In this document: one piece after another, positions 52,016-64,000 of the stretch
Numbering within the stretch: position 1 is the first letter of the stretch
How the letters are laid out: each line of letters begins with the position of its first letter
Origin: Brachionus plicatilis
Taxonomy: Eukaryota; Rotifera; Eurotatoria; Ploima; Brachionidae
Direction of reading: 5' to 3'
NCBI GenBank assembly: GCA_010279815.1
Contig: QEOQ01000640.1
Location: 1,290,458 to 1,354,457 of the forward strand
Length of the DNA: 64,000 bases
Notes under the pieces: model-generated
Databases searched by the model: none
Told to the model about the DNA's origin: nothing
The model's input: only the letters and a program-made list of their open reading frames with translations
Position numbers and translations under genes: made by a program

Positions 52016-55000
52016 TTATGTTCCAGAACGAGAAAATAAGTAGAAAAAAAGAAAGAAAGAAATTAATTTGGCCATATAGTATTTGATGAGGGAAGGAGAA
52101 CCAGGACCTGAAAAAACTAAAAAATTAATTCTCTAATCTTTTTCCCTAAGTTCTCTTTTGGATATTATTCAAAATAATTTGACTTTTTAAATTTGAGTCC
52201 AAAATAAAGTAGAATCTTTAGAGAATTGAAAATAAGATTCCTGAGAAATTTTCCTTAATACAAAACCCATGTAATTAGTGACAGATAAGTATGACAATCT
52301 TTCTTGGTACAATTTTTGTTAATTTGGACAAAAACGATAAAAAGGTGTTTCCCTTTGTTTCATTTGCAGAAAAAGCTTTAAACCTTTATTATGGTAATTA
52401 TTTCGATATTCCTTTGTAATTAGAAAAGTCTTAGCAGACCTTTTTTTTTCCAAAACCAAACAATATATTCAACCATTAGCACATGCCATGTCATGTTACT
52501 CTATGTTCACGAATTATTTTTTATATGCGTTTTTTTTAATTTACTATTTAATTTTACCTATTTTTTAAATCTGAAGGATCTTCAGTTTGTAAGAGTTCAC
52601 AGATAAATAAAAATTTCAACTACTCAAAAATATTGTTAGATTATGCTTATTGTTCAAAGTGTATTTTCCAATTTTTTTAAATAGTCCATAATTTTATTGC
52701 TGACATTTACTATAAAAAAGCATTGTTAATTTTAAATTAGAAATATGAAGAATGATCATTTAAAGGAATTTTATTTAAAAAAATTTACAAAAGTTCATAA
52801 AACTTTAATGAACTAATTAACATGGAAAAATAGACGATGCAAATGATATATCATATGAAATAATTTGCAGAAACTTATTTGAATTTATAGAACAAATGTC
52901 GGGCAATTTTAATATTTTGTTCTTGATTTTTGTTTCGAATTTCATCATTGTGTGCAAAAAAATCTCATGAATTCAAATTAAAATTTTTCCTTTTATTAAA
53001 ATTTGGACATTTAAATTTTAAGCAATATTATAATTATTTTTATTAAATCAAATTTTGTGCAAAAAATTCTATTAAGACCTTTTGGATTATGAGGTATAGT
53101 TTGTTTGTTTAATAAGATACAACCATTTTTTCTAAAAAATTAAAAAAGTTGACAAATAAATTAAAATAAAAAAAAATTTATTCTTTAACTATATATGGAG
53201 ATATGTGATGTCACCGAAATTCAAATAGTGCAGAATTTTCATGAGTGAACTTAGAAAGGACAATTCTTAATATCTAAATGATAAAATTAAATATTATTTT
53301 ACTTCCTGCAATTATATCAATAAAAATCAAACAACAATCAACAAGAATATTTTTTAATTGATAAAATGCATTCATAAATCAGCTTTTCAAAATCTTTATT
53401 TTAAATACGTTCATATTTCCCTAGAGACAACTGTTGAGATTTTCAGACTTGAATTGTTAATTGGATAGAATAGCTAAATAAAAGTATTAATTTAGCAGAT
53501 AAAAACATATCTGTATTTAATAAATTATAAAACCAAAAAACATAAAAGCACTCAAAAAAAGTCTTCAATTTACATATTTAAATTCAGTATCTAGACAAAA
53601 TCTAGATACAAAATAATCGTGAAAAATAATGATAAGTCCCATCAAAAATTTGGCATAAGTCAATACCTTTTAATTTTGTTATAAGCATAACGTAAAGTAA
53701 CAAGCTTTGTTAAATTTGATTAATCTTTCAAAAATATCTTAAAAAGATAAAAAATATTAGAAATTAATTTTAATTGATCGACTTTTGATTATAAAGTATG
53801 AATGAAACAAATTTTTTAAGTTTATGCTACGCTTATGATTCAGAGTTATGCACAATACATGTGTAAAATGGTTTGTTATACATTAAATTAGTCTCTGTAA
53901 AAAATTATTATAAATATTTTTTTTATGATAAGTTTTGAGCTTGATCATGAACATTTGATCATAATTTCAATTTAGCAAAAAATAAGATTTAAAGACCACT
54001 TCTGATATAAACAATAAATAACTAAAATTAAATAACATTTTTTCTTTTTTTTAATAACTTAATATCAAAATATAATTTAAATCAAAACGGAGTAAAACAA
54101 CAATTTTTAAAGGCGGCGCAGGAAAGAGGTGTTAAAGAACTATTTGAAAATATATGGAAACTAAAAAAGCTAAAAAATAAAATATTTGAGACTTAACACT
54201 TAAAAACAAATAAAAAACTAATATCCTGGAATATGTCAAAATTACAGTAAAAAATAAGAAGCATAAATTAGTAATGAAGGTAAGATGTGAAAGTACTAAA
54301 AAAATTCCGTTTTCTTTTCTAATTTTACTTTAATCTAAATATAAAAAAATAAAGTATTTTACAGTAAAAATTATTCCGTTCTCATAGTGTGAGTCACTTG
54401 CAGTGCTTTTCACATTTAATAAACTTTTATTTTTATTATTTTTTTTATTTAAAAATAAATTATTTGATTCTCTTAAAGTAATCTCTTTATTGATCGAGGT
54501 TCTAAGTGGTAAAATTTAAATTTAGTTTTTCATTATTTTTAATTCTTCTGACGAAAAAATAAAATATTATTTTTGAAATTTTTTTTGTACTAAGCTTCCC
54601 AAAGCTGATAAAGAGTAAGCATTAATTATAACCGATCTCAATTAAAAGAACAAATGAACAGAATAAGTGTGCTGGTGCTAATTTATGGCCTTTGAAAGAG
54701 ATTGTTTTTAATTTGATTTTAAATTCAATCAGTATTAAATAAATAAGTCGAACTTATTATTTTAAATAACAAACCTACAACCCCCCCCATAAATGATTAA
54801 TGTTTATTTATAATAAATTTTTTTTAATAATAAAATTAATTAAGCGAAAAAAATTAACGAGTTAACATTAAAATTTTGATTTTGTTTAATTAATCATAAC
54901 TGTGCCGATGCTGTATCAAAGCTGAGGATGGAAAATATGGAACGGTAACTTTTTGGGCAAAAATAAAAAAGAAAATTCAAATTTAATCACACTTGATTTT

Positions 55001-55292
55001 TATTAATTTTAATTGTTTTAACAAAAAAATAGATCAATTTTAAAAATACTGATTTAAAACGATTTGTACAAGTTTTGAAACTTTTAGCTCTCATAATCGA
55101 TTACATTTCGGAAAACATAAATTAGCTAAATGTTCGATTTAAAAAATTATTAAAAAAAAAAGATAAAAAAACATGACAACATCCCAACTGCAAGAAGACT
55201 ATACCCCTTCTTCGAGGGTTATAAACAAGCAGTAACAGTAATGATTAAGAAAAAAAGCACTCTAGTTATTTTCACTCCAAGGCCTGATCACA
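52016..55292. other. Gene-poor AT-rich DNA
   Basis: 3.3 kb without a supported gene. A weak form of the dispersed 3'-end motif lies at 52570-52606 (CTGAAGGATCTTCAG...ACAGATAAATAAA), and may be the 3' end of the preceding LINE derivative. A run of eight C occurs at 54781-54788. Confidence 0.5.
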
Positions 55293-56798
55293 TTAATTGT
55301 TTGTTGAATCATTTATTAGATTAATGCTACATTCATTTTGTTCACTAGCCGAATGGTCATCGTTGGTAGTTGTCAAATTACTTCTTACTTCGTGCTGAAT
55401 TACCAAACTATTTTGTTTTTTTAGCTTCATTTTATTCACATAAACTAAAGCCATATTTATTACCAAGCTTACACACAAAAGGCATATAATCACATATAAA
55501 GCTGCACTTAATTTTGAAGAAACTTTAATGGCAGTCGACTTTTCTGACGATACCATGACTGATCTTGTTGCATTTAGCTTCAGCACTTTATGGGCTATTT
55601 TATTCAGCATTTTTGCTGTGGTAAAATACAGCGATGAACTAGCTTGACTAAATACAGGAGCATCTACTTCATCATCGCCATCCAAATAGCTCTCATCTTC
55701 AACTTCTTCATTTAATTCAAAAATTGAGGTAGACTCTATCGCTTTAGTTGTTTGCTTTGTGGTCGTTGTCGAAGTTGAGGTTGTAGTGGTAGTAGTAGTG
55801 GTAGTGGAAGTGGTAGTGGTTTTGGTTGTGGTAGTTGTAGATGTGGTAGTGGTAGTGGTATAGGTAGAGGAAGAGAAAGTGGTCATTGGAATATGTGAAG
55901 AAGGTCTATAAGGTTTGTATACCTTGGTACTGTTGTCCATTAGACTAACTGAATAGACATATTCATTTGTTGAGAATAAAACATTGTAAGTGTTCAGGTT
56001 ATCCAAATTGGATATTTTAACTTTGCCAGAAAACTCTGTCCAAATGATGTAATTTTTGAACAAGGTGACATAAAATACGTCACCGAACTCGGGCTCACCT
56101 TCGAAGTTGAGTATAGTCTCGACCTCATTTTCCGAATTGTCACTCTTCAGAGTAACTCTCTTGATTAGCTTTTTCTTATGGTCAACCACATACAATTGTC
56201 TGTTAAGCGAATCGAGGAAAAGACCCCTGGCTGACAAAAGATCTCGGACAATAATTCTACAATCGGATTTCAAGCCCAGAGGACACTCGTACACATAGGT
56301 GAGGGTCGACACGTACAAATTGTTGCCCACTGGGTCATAAGTGACATAGAGCAGTTTTTTAGCAAGGTCAAGATTGAACAAAACCTGGTACTTATGTTCC
56401 AAAGAGCTGCCCGAGACAATCGCTTTGCCAGAGGTCCAGTAGAGCTCTTTTCTCAGATTGTTGTAAGCGATGCCCAGGCAATTGTTTTGATCCGAATAGA
56501 GCACCTTTTTGTCCCATTGACCATTGTTGGTTCTTTTGAGCGTGAATATCTGGCTCGAAAAGGACGAGCTGTTGTAAACATTCACGTAGATTAAGCTCTC
56601 TGATTTGACGTAGAAGGCGTCGGTGATCCAACAGTTGACAGGGTCTGTTTCTTCGTAGATCAGCTCGTGGCTGTTGTCATAGTGGTAGGGGCCAGGCAGT
56701 TTCATTGAATAGAGCTTGGACGATGTGGACACCAGCAAAAAAGCTTGCTCATGATACATTGCGTTCACCAAAGGTACAAAAAAAATTAAGAAAAACAT
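55293..56798 (-). CDS. Membrane protein with YWTD-like propeller and Thr-rich stalk
   Basis: 501 residues from the ATG at 56796-56798. I prefer this start over the one 117 bp upstream because it puts the signal peptide (MFFLIFFVPLVNA) at the N-terminus. The ectodomain has LDL-receptor class B-like repeats: LGIAYNNLRKELYWTSGK, YDPVGNNLYVSTLTYVYECP, RGLFLDSLNRQLYVVDHKKK and YIIWTEFSGKVKISNLDN, probably one six-bladed propeller. A mucin-like stalk of about 45 Thr/Ser residues follows (55757-55885, encoded by GTAGTG/GTGGTA-type repeats), then an acidic linker. One membrane span (AALYVIICLLCVSLVINMAL) and a cytosolic tail of about 48 residues end the protein. LDL-A modules and EGF modules are absent, so it is not a standard LDL receptor. 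Likely a cell-surface adhesion or ligand-binding protein. Confidence 0.8.
   Translation of the reverse strand: MFFLIFFVPLVNAMYHEQAFLLVSTSSKLYSMKLPGPYHYDNSHELIYEETDPVNCWITDAFYVKSESLIYVNVYNSSSFSSQIFTLKRTNNGQWDKKVLYSDQNNCLGIAYNNLRKELYWTSGKAIVSGSSLEHKYQVLFNLDLAKKLLYVTYDPVGNNLYVSTLTYVYECPLGLKSDCRIIVRDLLSARGLFLDSLNRQLYVVDHKKKLIKRVTLKSDNSENEVETILNFEGEPEFGDVFYVTLFKNYIIWTEFSGKVKISNLDNLNTYNVLFSTNEYVYSVSLMDNSTKVYKPYRPSSHIPMTTFSSSTYTTTTTTSTTTTTKTTTTSTTTTTTTTTSTSTTTTKQTTKAIESTSIFELNEEVEDESYLDGDDEVDAPVFSQASSSLYFTTAKMLNKIAHKVLKLNATRSVMVSSEKSTAIKVSSKLSAALYVIICLLCVSLVINMALVYVNKMKLKKQNSLVIQHEVRSNLTTTNDDHSASEQNECSINLINDSTNN
55757..55885. repeat. Thr-coding trinucleotide-like minisatellite
   Basis: Degenerate GTA/GTG/GTT codon-sized units on the plus strand encode the Thr/Ser stalk on the minus strand. 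Such tracts often vary in length between individuals. Confidence 0.8.
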
Positions 56799-59700
56799 TT
56801 TTTTAATCTTGAGTAAATTTTTATTAATTGGAAGAAAAGAAAATTTTTTTTTTGCTTTTAAAAAACACTTGAAATGTTCACTTAGTGGAATTACATAAGT
56901 TTTAATTTGTGTCAATTGGGGGCACCTCTTGAGAGGTTTAAAAAAAAAATCACTGATTAATGGTCAAAATCTAAAATTCTAATTCACCTTAATTATTCAT
57001 GGACCTGAAATTTAATCTAATCTCAAACAAAAATTATTCTAAGGCTTGAAGTTCTTTTTTTTTTTTGATTGACAACTTACGCAACCAAAAAAATACTATC
57101 TAAAAAAAAAGTATAGATATTTGTTACTTTATTAGGTTAATTTAGAAGAAAGTAAAGTATATAGTGGTTTGGCCACTAGAACGCGAGCCATATTAATCAT
57201 TTTTTGTTTTATCTTTTCTAATTGATTTAGATTGATGGATCAATCGATTAAAAGCTTGAGCCAAAAAATCTCGGTCAATAGATTAATCGATTTTAGGCAC
57301 GAAAAAAAATAAATAATTTTTTTTCTTTTTTTTTTCTAGCAAGCTTTTCTAATTAAAGCAAAACCAGACTATCAGACATTCGTACAGCTTTGTTCTACTG
57401 CTGACCTATCATATCTATAAATCAATATTTATTTTTTGTTATGGTAGTTGTTGTGCCTCGTGGCAGCACAAGGCTACAATTAATCATTCCATGTTTTTCT
57501 AAGGCCAACCAAGTGACTTTACAAATGACAAAAGCAAAATGGTAGAACAAAGCTAAACAACTAAATTAAATTAATCGCTTTTCTGACCTAATGGTAAGAT
57601 ACAATTTTCTAAGATTTTACGTCTAGGCTAATTAGATTTTTTTGTTTTTCTAGTCGATGCAAACTTAATTGGCTTTTGTATGGTTTGACCAATTTTTCAT
57701 CCACATCCTTTTAGATAAAAGTGCCTTTAACTCCTTTCTAATTAAAGTTATCGACGAGCTATTTGTTAAGTAAACAGATTTAGCCTCAAATTAGTTTTTT
57801 AATCAAATTGAAATTTTACTATACAAAAAAATTGTTTCTAACTGAATGAAATAATCCAACTTGCCCCGAAATCAGACAATTTGCAAGTCTCTGACCCGCG
57901 ACCCCATGCTTCTTGGTCAATCATATTGAGCCAAATGCATCTTTTATAATAAGCATTTCATCTGTTCTTTCAGACTTTTATTTATTAATTTTTTTCGATT
58001 GAATTGAAAAAATTTTCCAAGCTGTTTGGAATAAAATCTAGTTCTTCAAGTAGAATGATTGATTAAATATTGCTCAATGGAAAAAGTTACGATTTAGAAA
58101 ATAAGAATAAATTAAATTTTGTTAATGTTTACATTTAAAATTTTTAAATTATATAAAAAGAAAAAAATAATTTATAAACTTCAAAATGTTTAATTCTAGA
58201 ATGACATCTTCTGGTCTATCTTTATTTATCTGGCTAAAAAAATAATAAATTTTTAATCAAAATCAAAATTTATATAAAATAGAAAAATTAGTAAAAATCT
58301 GTCCATAAATGATTCCTCTGATAATTAAAAAAAACAAAGGCCATGGAAAGAAGACATCTGAAATGATTTTATGAATTACAAGTTATTGTCAAAAAAAGAT
58401 GGAACGGTTTCTTAACTTCAACTTTTACCATTTATTTAGGCTTCTATTTATATACTCTGGTATTGATGAACCTTTTCAGATATCACATTTTGAACCACTT
58501 ATTTACATGCCGATGTTATTGTTATCGAGTAAAACAAATAAAAAAATCAATATTTTTTTCTTTTTTTAATTTTGTGAACAAATTTTAATTTATGATTACA
58601 ATTTAAGATAAAAATGGGATTTAAATTTTATTTTATTTAAAATAAAAATCTCTTTACTAATTTATATTCCAATTCAGAACTTTTCATCGTTCTTTGCTCG
58701 AAAAAGAATTAAAAATTGTCCTAAAAATACAAGTGACTTGATAAAATTTCGATTTCATCTACTTAATTACAAGAAGCCGAAAAAAAACACGAGAAACAGT
58801 CTTGAAAACTTTTATGAAATTAGAAGCTGAAGGTTAAACAATTTTGAGTATTCTCTTCATTAATTTTAATTAAATTTTATTTTAATATAATTATAAATAA
58901 ATTTAAAATTATTTATTAAGCTGTTTTTTAGTTTACCTTTCGAACTGAAATATTTTTCTTAATTTGCCCACCTTGCTACGCTACTGCATTTAAATAGCGG
59001 CAAGCTTAAAATAATTTGTCCTAGAAAAGCTCTTAGTTAAAAGATTGAAATTATTTAACTTTCTTTTAATGTTTTTTAGGTACGATCAATAACCATTTAT
59101 TTTTTATTTTTATTTTAGGGGTAAACTAAAAAAAGCTAATAAAGAAACAAAAATACCCGATAAGTTACCACAACTGAATTAATGAAGACCAGAGCAGATG
59201 ATAAATTCTATTTTAGAGTAAGAGAAAAATTCATTTTATTTATGTAAGATAATTAATTTGAAAAAATAATTTCAATGTACAATTCAATTTTCTAATATAT
59301 TATACAATATTGTTGCTTATTAAAATAGTATTCAAGTAATATTAATTAGATTTTCTTATTTCAAGTTAAATGAGTTAATGATACAAGTTTCTTTAATAAT
59401 CAATTCTTACTTTTTCTATCTAGCTCTCATATTTTATATATTTTTTTCCCATTTTCTAAAATATTACAAATTTTCACATTTAAAAAAAAACAATCTTCTC
59501 TTAAGCTTGAGTATTTATTTTGCCCTCTAAAATCAGAAACTGGTATAAAAAATACAAAAAAATACTAAAAAATTTAATTTTCTTTTTAATTTGTATAAAA
59601 CTCTAGTTCTCTTCTCAAGAGACTTTTGGTACCAAGAGAAAATATTTAATTCGAGTAATTATTTTGATTTTTAGTTTCATTTTTAACACGAATGATATAA

Positions 59701-61787
59701 CTTTTTTGACATAGACTAAAAAATAAATTATAAACTAGCAAAAGTTCAAAATAAATTTAATCATAAACTAAAATTTGAAAATACAAAAAAAAAATTCTAA
59801 ACGATAAGAACATTTTTTTCTAATTTAAAAACAATTCTCGAAATTTGTGTGACTTTATTTAGAATAAAAGTAGAATAAAAATTAAACTTAAAAGAAATCG
59901 TTAATTAGAAAATTAAAGGAAAGATTTGTAAATTTATAATATAAATTAAATGCATTTTTAAACTTTTATAATTTTTATAGTTTCATTTTTCGATATCATG
60001 AAATTTCTTTTATGTATCGACCACTTATTTTATGTTCTTTAAATCATCACTCTAAATTTTAAAATAGTATTTTAACTTATTTTAACTTTAATTAAATCTG
60101 ATCGTAAAAATGACTTAGAACTCGAATAAACATAAGATGAGAAAATCTCTGGTATGTGATCCCATTGATCCAATATAGTATAATTCATCTTATATTTAAC
60201 TAATATTTAGGTTATTAGAGTGTTCCATGAATCATTCTGATAAAATATCCTTAAAAGATTTTATTAGTTATTTAGGCTTATTGCATAAATAAATCAATCA
60301 AGAAATTAAATCTTAGATAAATTTGCTTTAATGATTTTTGGGAAAATGATTTGTTTTTATGAGCCTTATTTGGCTCGCATTTGGAATCACTAACACAAAC
60401 AGAAAACCATTGTTGAAAGTCGGAACTTGCTCAGAATCAATTAGAGTTTTATCTAAATAAATCAACTTCCCAAATAAATTTTTACCCACAATGAATAAAT
60501 AATCAATTCAAAATGAATCGATTTCATCTAATCAGTTCAAGAACAAATTAATTTTAAAATCAACAGTATTAAATAGGGTTGCTGAAAGAAATCGTTAAAA
60601 TCAACCTGAAAATTAAAAAAATAATCTCTCAATTATAAAATAAGAATTATTTTCAAAAAAAATTTGAACAGTTTGGGATTATAAAAAATTTAATTAAGTT
60701 TAGAAAAAAAATTGTTTTAAAAATAAATTTAAAAATTTTGTGTATTCATTTTAGATTTAGTCAACTTAATAACTAATAAAATAAAAAAAGAAAAAGTTAA
60801 ATAAATTTACGAAATATTTGTGAACAAAAAAATGTGAAAATAAGAAATTCATGTAAAAGAGTTCTTTAAATAATAATTAAATAGTTTTTTATTCTCTTGG
60901 CTATGTTATAATTTTATTTAAATTAAAAAATATAATTGACTATTTTTAATTAAAATCTATATTTGATTAATATACCTTATGCCTATAGATTTGATTATTT
61001 GAATTTTTTTCTATACCCTTAAAACTCAAAAAAAATGAAATAATTATTTGTATTTAAACAAATGAATTACAATTGTTTCAATAAATTTAAACAATTTTAC
61101 ATAAGTTTTATTCAATTCATTTTTTGAAAATTCGTTTTTAACTTTTAAAACTAATTCTACCTCCCTTTTGAATTTAAAGTTAAAATAAAAAAAAATTTAA
61201 TTTTATCTTTACCTGAAATTAACTTAAAATTTGTTCGAACTTTATAAAATTAAAAGCAGAAAATTCTATGAAGCTTAACTTTAATACAATTTTACTTTAT
61301 AAGAAGATACAAAACGTTTTATTTAATTTAAAAAAACCAAGGTAGAAATTATTTTATATGTCAGAAAATTTAAATAAAATCGGTCAAATAAAGTCCGCAT
61401 CAAAAGCTAACGAAATTCATATTTTTGATAAGTTTATCTGTTGATCTTGAAAATTAATCTTTCGATTAAAATCCTCAATTTGAAAAAAAATAGGATAAAA
61501 AAACTTTATTATTTTCTTAATTCGCTCTAGAAATGTGTTAAATCAGTTGCATGGAACTGTAATCACATCATGTCTAGAATTAACTCCAAGTTATTTTTAA
61601 TTGAAATCTTGTATATATTAGACCCATAGGAAAATTGATGAAACAATCAAAATTTATCTGCTCAACACACAATTATAAAAAACATATAGGACTATTTCGA
61701 ACGCTCAGCATGTTGATCAAAATTAACTATTAACCTTTAAAAAGGTCCCTGTGCACTTTTAAAAACCAGTGGCACCAGATTCATCTC
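56799..61787. other. Gene-poor AT-rich DNA upstream of the propeller gene
   Basis: 5 kb with no supported gene. Less AT-rich patches occur at 57160-57200 (GTGGTTTGGCCACTAGAACG), 57440-57480 (TTGTGCCTCGTGGCAGCACA, a small hairpin) and 57860-57930. TAATTA and ATCGATTAA-type words are frequent (57224-57292). These could be regulatory, but nothing here proves it. Confidence 0.4.
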
Positions 61788-61857
61788 CTTAAAATGAACT
61801 AGCACTGCCTGCTGCGCCAAATAGACTCAAACCAATAGTGCCCATTATCTTTCTGTA
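61788..61857 (-). CDS. Candidate terminal exon (low confidence)
   Basis: On the minus strand a strong acceptor (TTATTTTTTTCTAATTCTAG) precedes a 70 bp stretch that reads YRKIMGTIGLSLFGAAGSAS + SF and stops with TAA at 61788-61790. The composition is more GC-rich than the surroundings, and the peptide could be a membrane or low-complexity C-terminus. No matching upstream exon was found up to the window end, though a frame at 62151-61985 (NSDVMQPALGDRFKLLPKYH) also looks coding. It may be a real small exon or chance. Confidence 0.25.
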
Positions 61858-64000
61858 TCTAGAATTAGAAAAAAATAACAAAACTGGCTATTTTATTCTA
61901 ATAATCTGCTTTTTTATAGCCAGCAATAATTTAAGATAAAGAAAAATTTCTTGGTATTTTAATTAGCTAGCCTGGAATAGTTTTAAAATCGATTTTGAGT
62001 CCAAATGCACCTTGATCCAGAGTAATATTGCATAATAAAGATTGTAAATCTTTTTAGCATATGTCTTCGTTTTATGATAGCCTTTAATTTATGATATTTT
62101 GGAAGCAGCTTGAAGCGATCACCCAAAGCTGGTTGCATAACATCGCTGTTCTAATTCAAACCAATTTTTTTCTAAACTAAAATTCAAATAAAGCTTGGTG
62201 AATCAGCTTTTAATCATAACTTTAGTTTACACTAATTTATGGCTTTTTGTAAACAAAAATTTTGATCAGGCATTAAAGATAAACTAATCGCTTTGGTCTT
62301 ATCTTTATTTAAATTCATTTAAGTGTTTGTTTATGAAATTATCAGATTTGTTTCTACCAAATACTGATCTATCGGAACTCGGAGCTACGATGTGTTTTTG
62401 TTCCGCTTAATTTCTTTCCTTAAGCGCAGATTTAAGCTATTTAAAATAAGTCCGAATTAAGAAAGAATAACTTTAATACAAAATGTGTGCCATGTGGTAC
62501 TAGAAAAATAAAAAAATTTGACAAATTATATTTTTTTAATTAATGGAACGAAAAACAGACGAACTTGCACCTTTTGAAAATTTTCATGTTATTTTTTTGC
62601 TAAATTTTGTAAATAAATTTCGGTTTTAATTTTTTTGTTCATTAAATTTTCCAATTAGAATCCGAAATATTTTCTAAGTATTCTTTTTTTTTGGTTCGAG
62701 GAAATTACCGTAAAATAAATAAACAATTTTAATTTAATGCAAATTACGGGAGCTAAAAGTTAGGTTTATTATTTGGTGAACCTTGAGAGAGTGATTTACA
62801 GTCTATTGACTTAAATAAATTAATTTTTTTTTCAAAAATCTTTCGGGAAAATGAAATAAAAAATCTTTCTTTTTTATGAACTCCCCAAAGTATAGCCTTT
62901 GAATATTCGTATCATTGTAAATATCTGCTTTTATTTTAGGTTTAGAGCAAATTTTTTGTACAAGTCTCTTCAAATAATTTAAATTGATATTTAAATTTCA
63001 AGCTTTGCAGTAACCTTAATTTGCATTCAAAAAAATCTTTTTATTTATTTTAATACCAATCTAGATTTTAATACCAATCTGATTTGAGCCCCTTTTTGAA
63101 AATTGAAAAAAAAATTTCTAGCTAGGATCAGAACAGCTGAAGAGATTATTTCGGCTTTTCAGGGCGTACAAATTTCGCCGGCACTTTTGGCAGCTAAAAT
63201 TAATTTTCCTAAAATTTGAATGCATGAAAAATTTGAAAGATAATCTTTGGGTCAAGATTTAGCTACTTGAATTGGGCCGATCGCATTTCGAGAATAAAAT
63301 TTACGTAAATACTAAAATATTAATGGTATTTAGTCGTGAGAGAGCTAGTTAAAAGCAAACAAGTCTGCATCAATATCATTATTTATTTATAAAGAATCGC
63401 TGTGTTGGAAAAAGCTAAGTGAAAATATGTTTAATTACGTGTTTAAGGCAGAGGATATGGTGGCTTACAATTAATTGAATACTTAATCAATCAGAATAAA
63501 GCGCTGAAATGAGCCGAAACGCGTAGATAAGTGAATCAATCGTCGGTTGGACTGGAACTTATTTGAATTTTGTTGAAAAAATTTGAATTATTTTTACTAT
63601 GAACTTTAAACATTAAGACCAACTTGAAAAACATCTGTCTTGTTTAAGGCTTAATTGAACCAAGAGATTATGCTGGACAGGTATCTAATTAAATTCGAAA
63701 TGGCCATAAATCATCAAGTTTTTGTTATCTTAATTAAAACTGATATTAAATCACGATGTTTAAAGATATTTTATTAATTAGCAAAATTTATTGAAGATTT
63801 TCCATGGCTATAAATATTTATAGCCAGAAAAAACATGGGATTTCAACTGGTCTTCAATCAATTTTCAAAAATCTCATTGCTGGACATAAAGTTGAATTTA
63901 AAATATACCAATTTTTGGAGATGGAAAACAAATATTTCGAGAGTTTGGATTGAGTTTTCGGACTTTGGCTCTCTGTTAATTTTCATCGCTACATGTTTGT
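61858..64000. other. Gene-poor AT-rich DNA to window end
   Basis: No supported gene. 63124-63220 (plus) contains an open stretch RTAEEIISAFQGVQISPALL that might be an exon but lacks clear borders. A perfect 20 bp palindrome, GGCTATAAATATTTATAGCC, is at 63806-63825 and includes a TATAAATA box; an open frame starts at 63835 and runs off the end. Confidence 0.35.

Noticed and set aside
57430..57490. Hairpin TTGTGC...GCACAA as a possible small RNA gene
   Set aside because: The stem is only six base pairs with no promoter or terminator signal; such hairpins are expected by chance.

Overview
This is AT-rich animal nuclear DNA. It carries a nuclear lamin with coiled coil, nuclear localisation signal and lamin tail domain, spliced genes with GT-AG introns down to about 50 bp, and many eukaryotic transposons. 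A family 19 chitinase in an animal, tiny introns, strong AT bias and small compact genes suggest an invertebrate, possibly a monogonont rotifer such as Brachionus. That species guess is inference only; nothing in the window proves it.

Layout. 1-1245: 3' part of a lamin gene (+). 1758-2190: GC-rich hAT-type MITE. 3233-4280: 5'-truncated LINE (+). 5110-5667: inverted-repeat element. 6087-11077: RTF1 (-), three exons, with a 3.0 kb first intron full of transposon debris and a 52 bp second intron. 11.1-18.9 kb: a graveyard of LINE, hAT and foldback fragments. 19079-20918 and 29598-32868: two alpha-1,3-fucosyltransferase genes (-), almost identical in catalytic domain and intron ends but with unrelated N-termini. 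Between them lie a Tc1 transposase pseudogene split by a MITE and a degenerate LINE split by another Tc1 element. 33341-34009: small protein with a RASSF-like Ras-association domain (-). 36254-37144: secreted GH19 chitinase (+). 37.4-40.6 kb: foldback element, Tc1 remnant with a long hairpin, degenerate LINE. 42253-43458: single-pass membrane protein of unknown family (+). 46263-49590: nearly complete LINE (-). 49750-52015: two copies of a reverse-transcriptase-deleted LINE derivative around an assembly gap (50212-51208). 55293-56798: membrane protein with a YWTD-type propeller and a threonine-rich stalk (-). 56.8-64 kb: no convincing complete gene.

Host genes appear functionally unrelated: nuclear architecture (lamin), transcription elongation by the Paf1 complex (RTF1), Golgi glycosylation (two fucosyltransferases), signalling (RA-domain protein), chitin hydrolysis and two surface proteins. 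The most notable points are the fucosyltransferase pair, whose homology stops abruptly inside one exon; a MITE whose target duplication can be read exactly because it interrupts a transposase frame; a Tc1-derived inverted duplication able to form a long RNA hairpin; and several apparently unclassified inverted-repeat families. I saw no tRNA, rRNA or CRISPR array.
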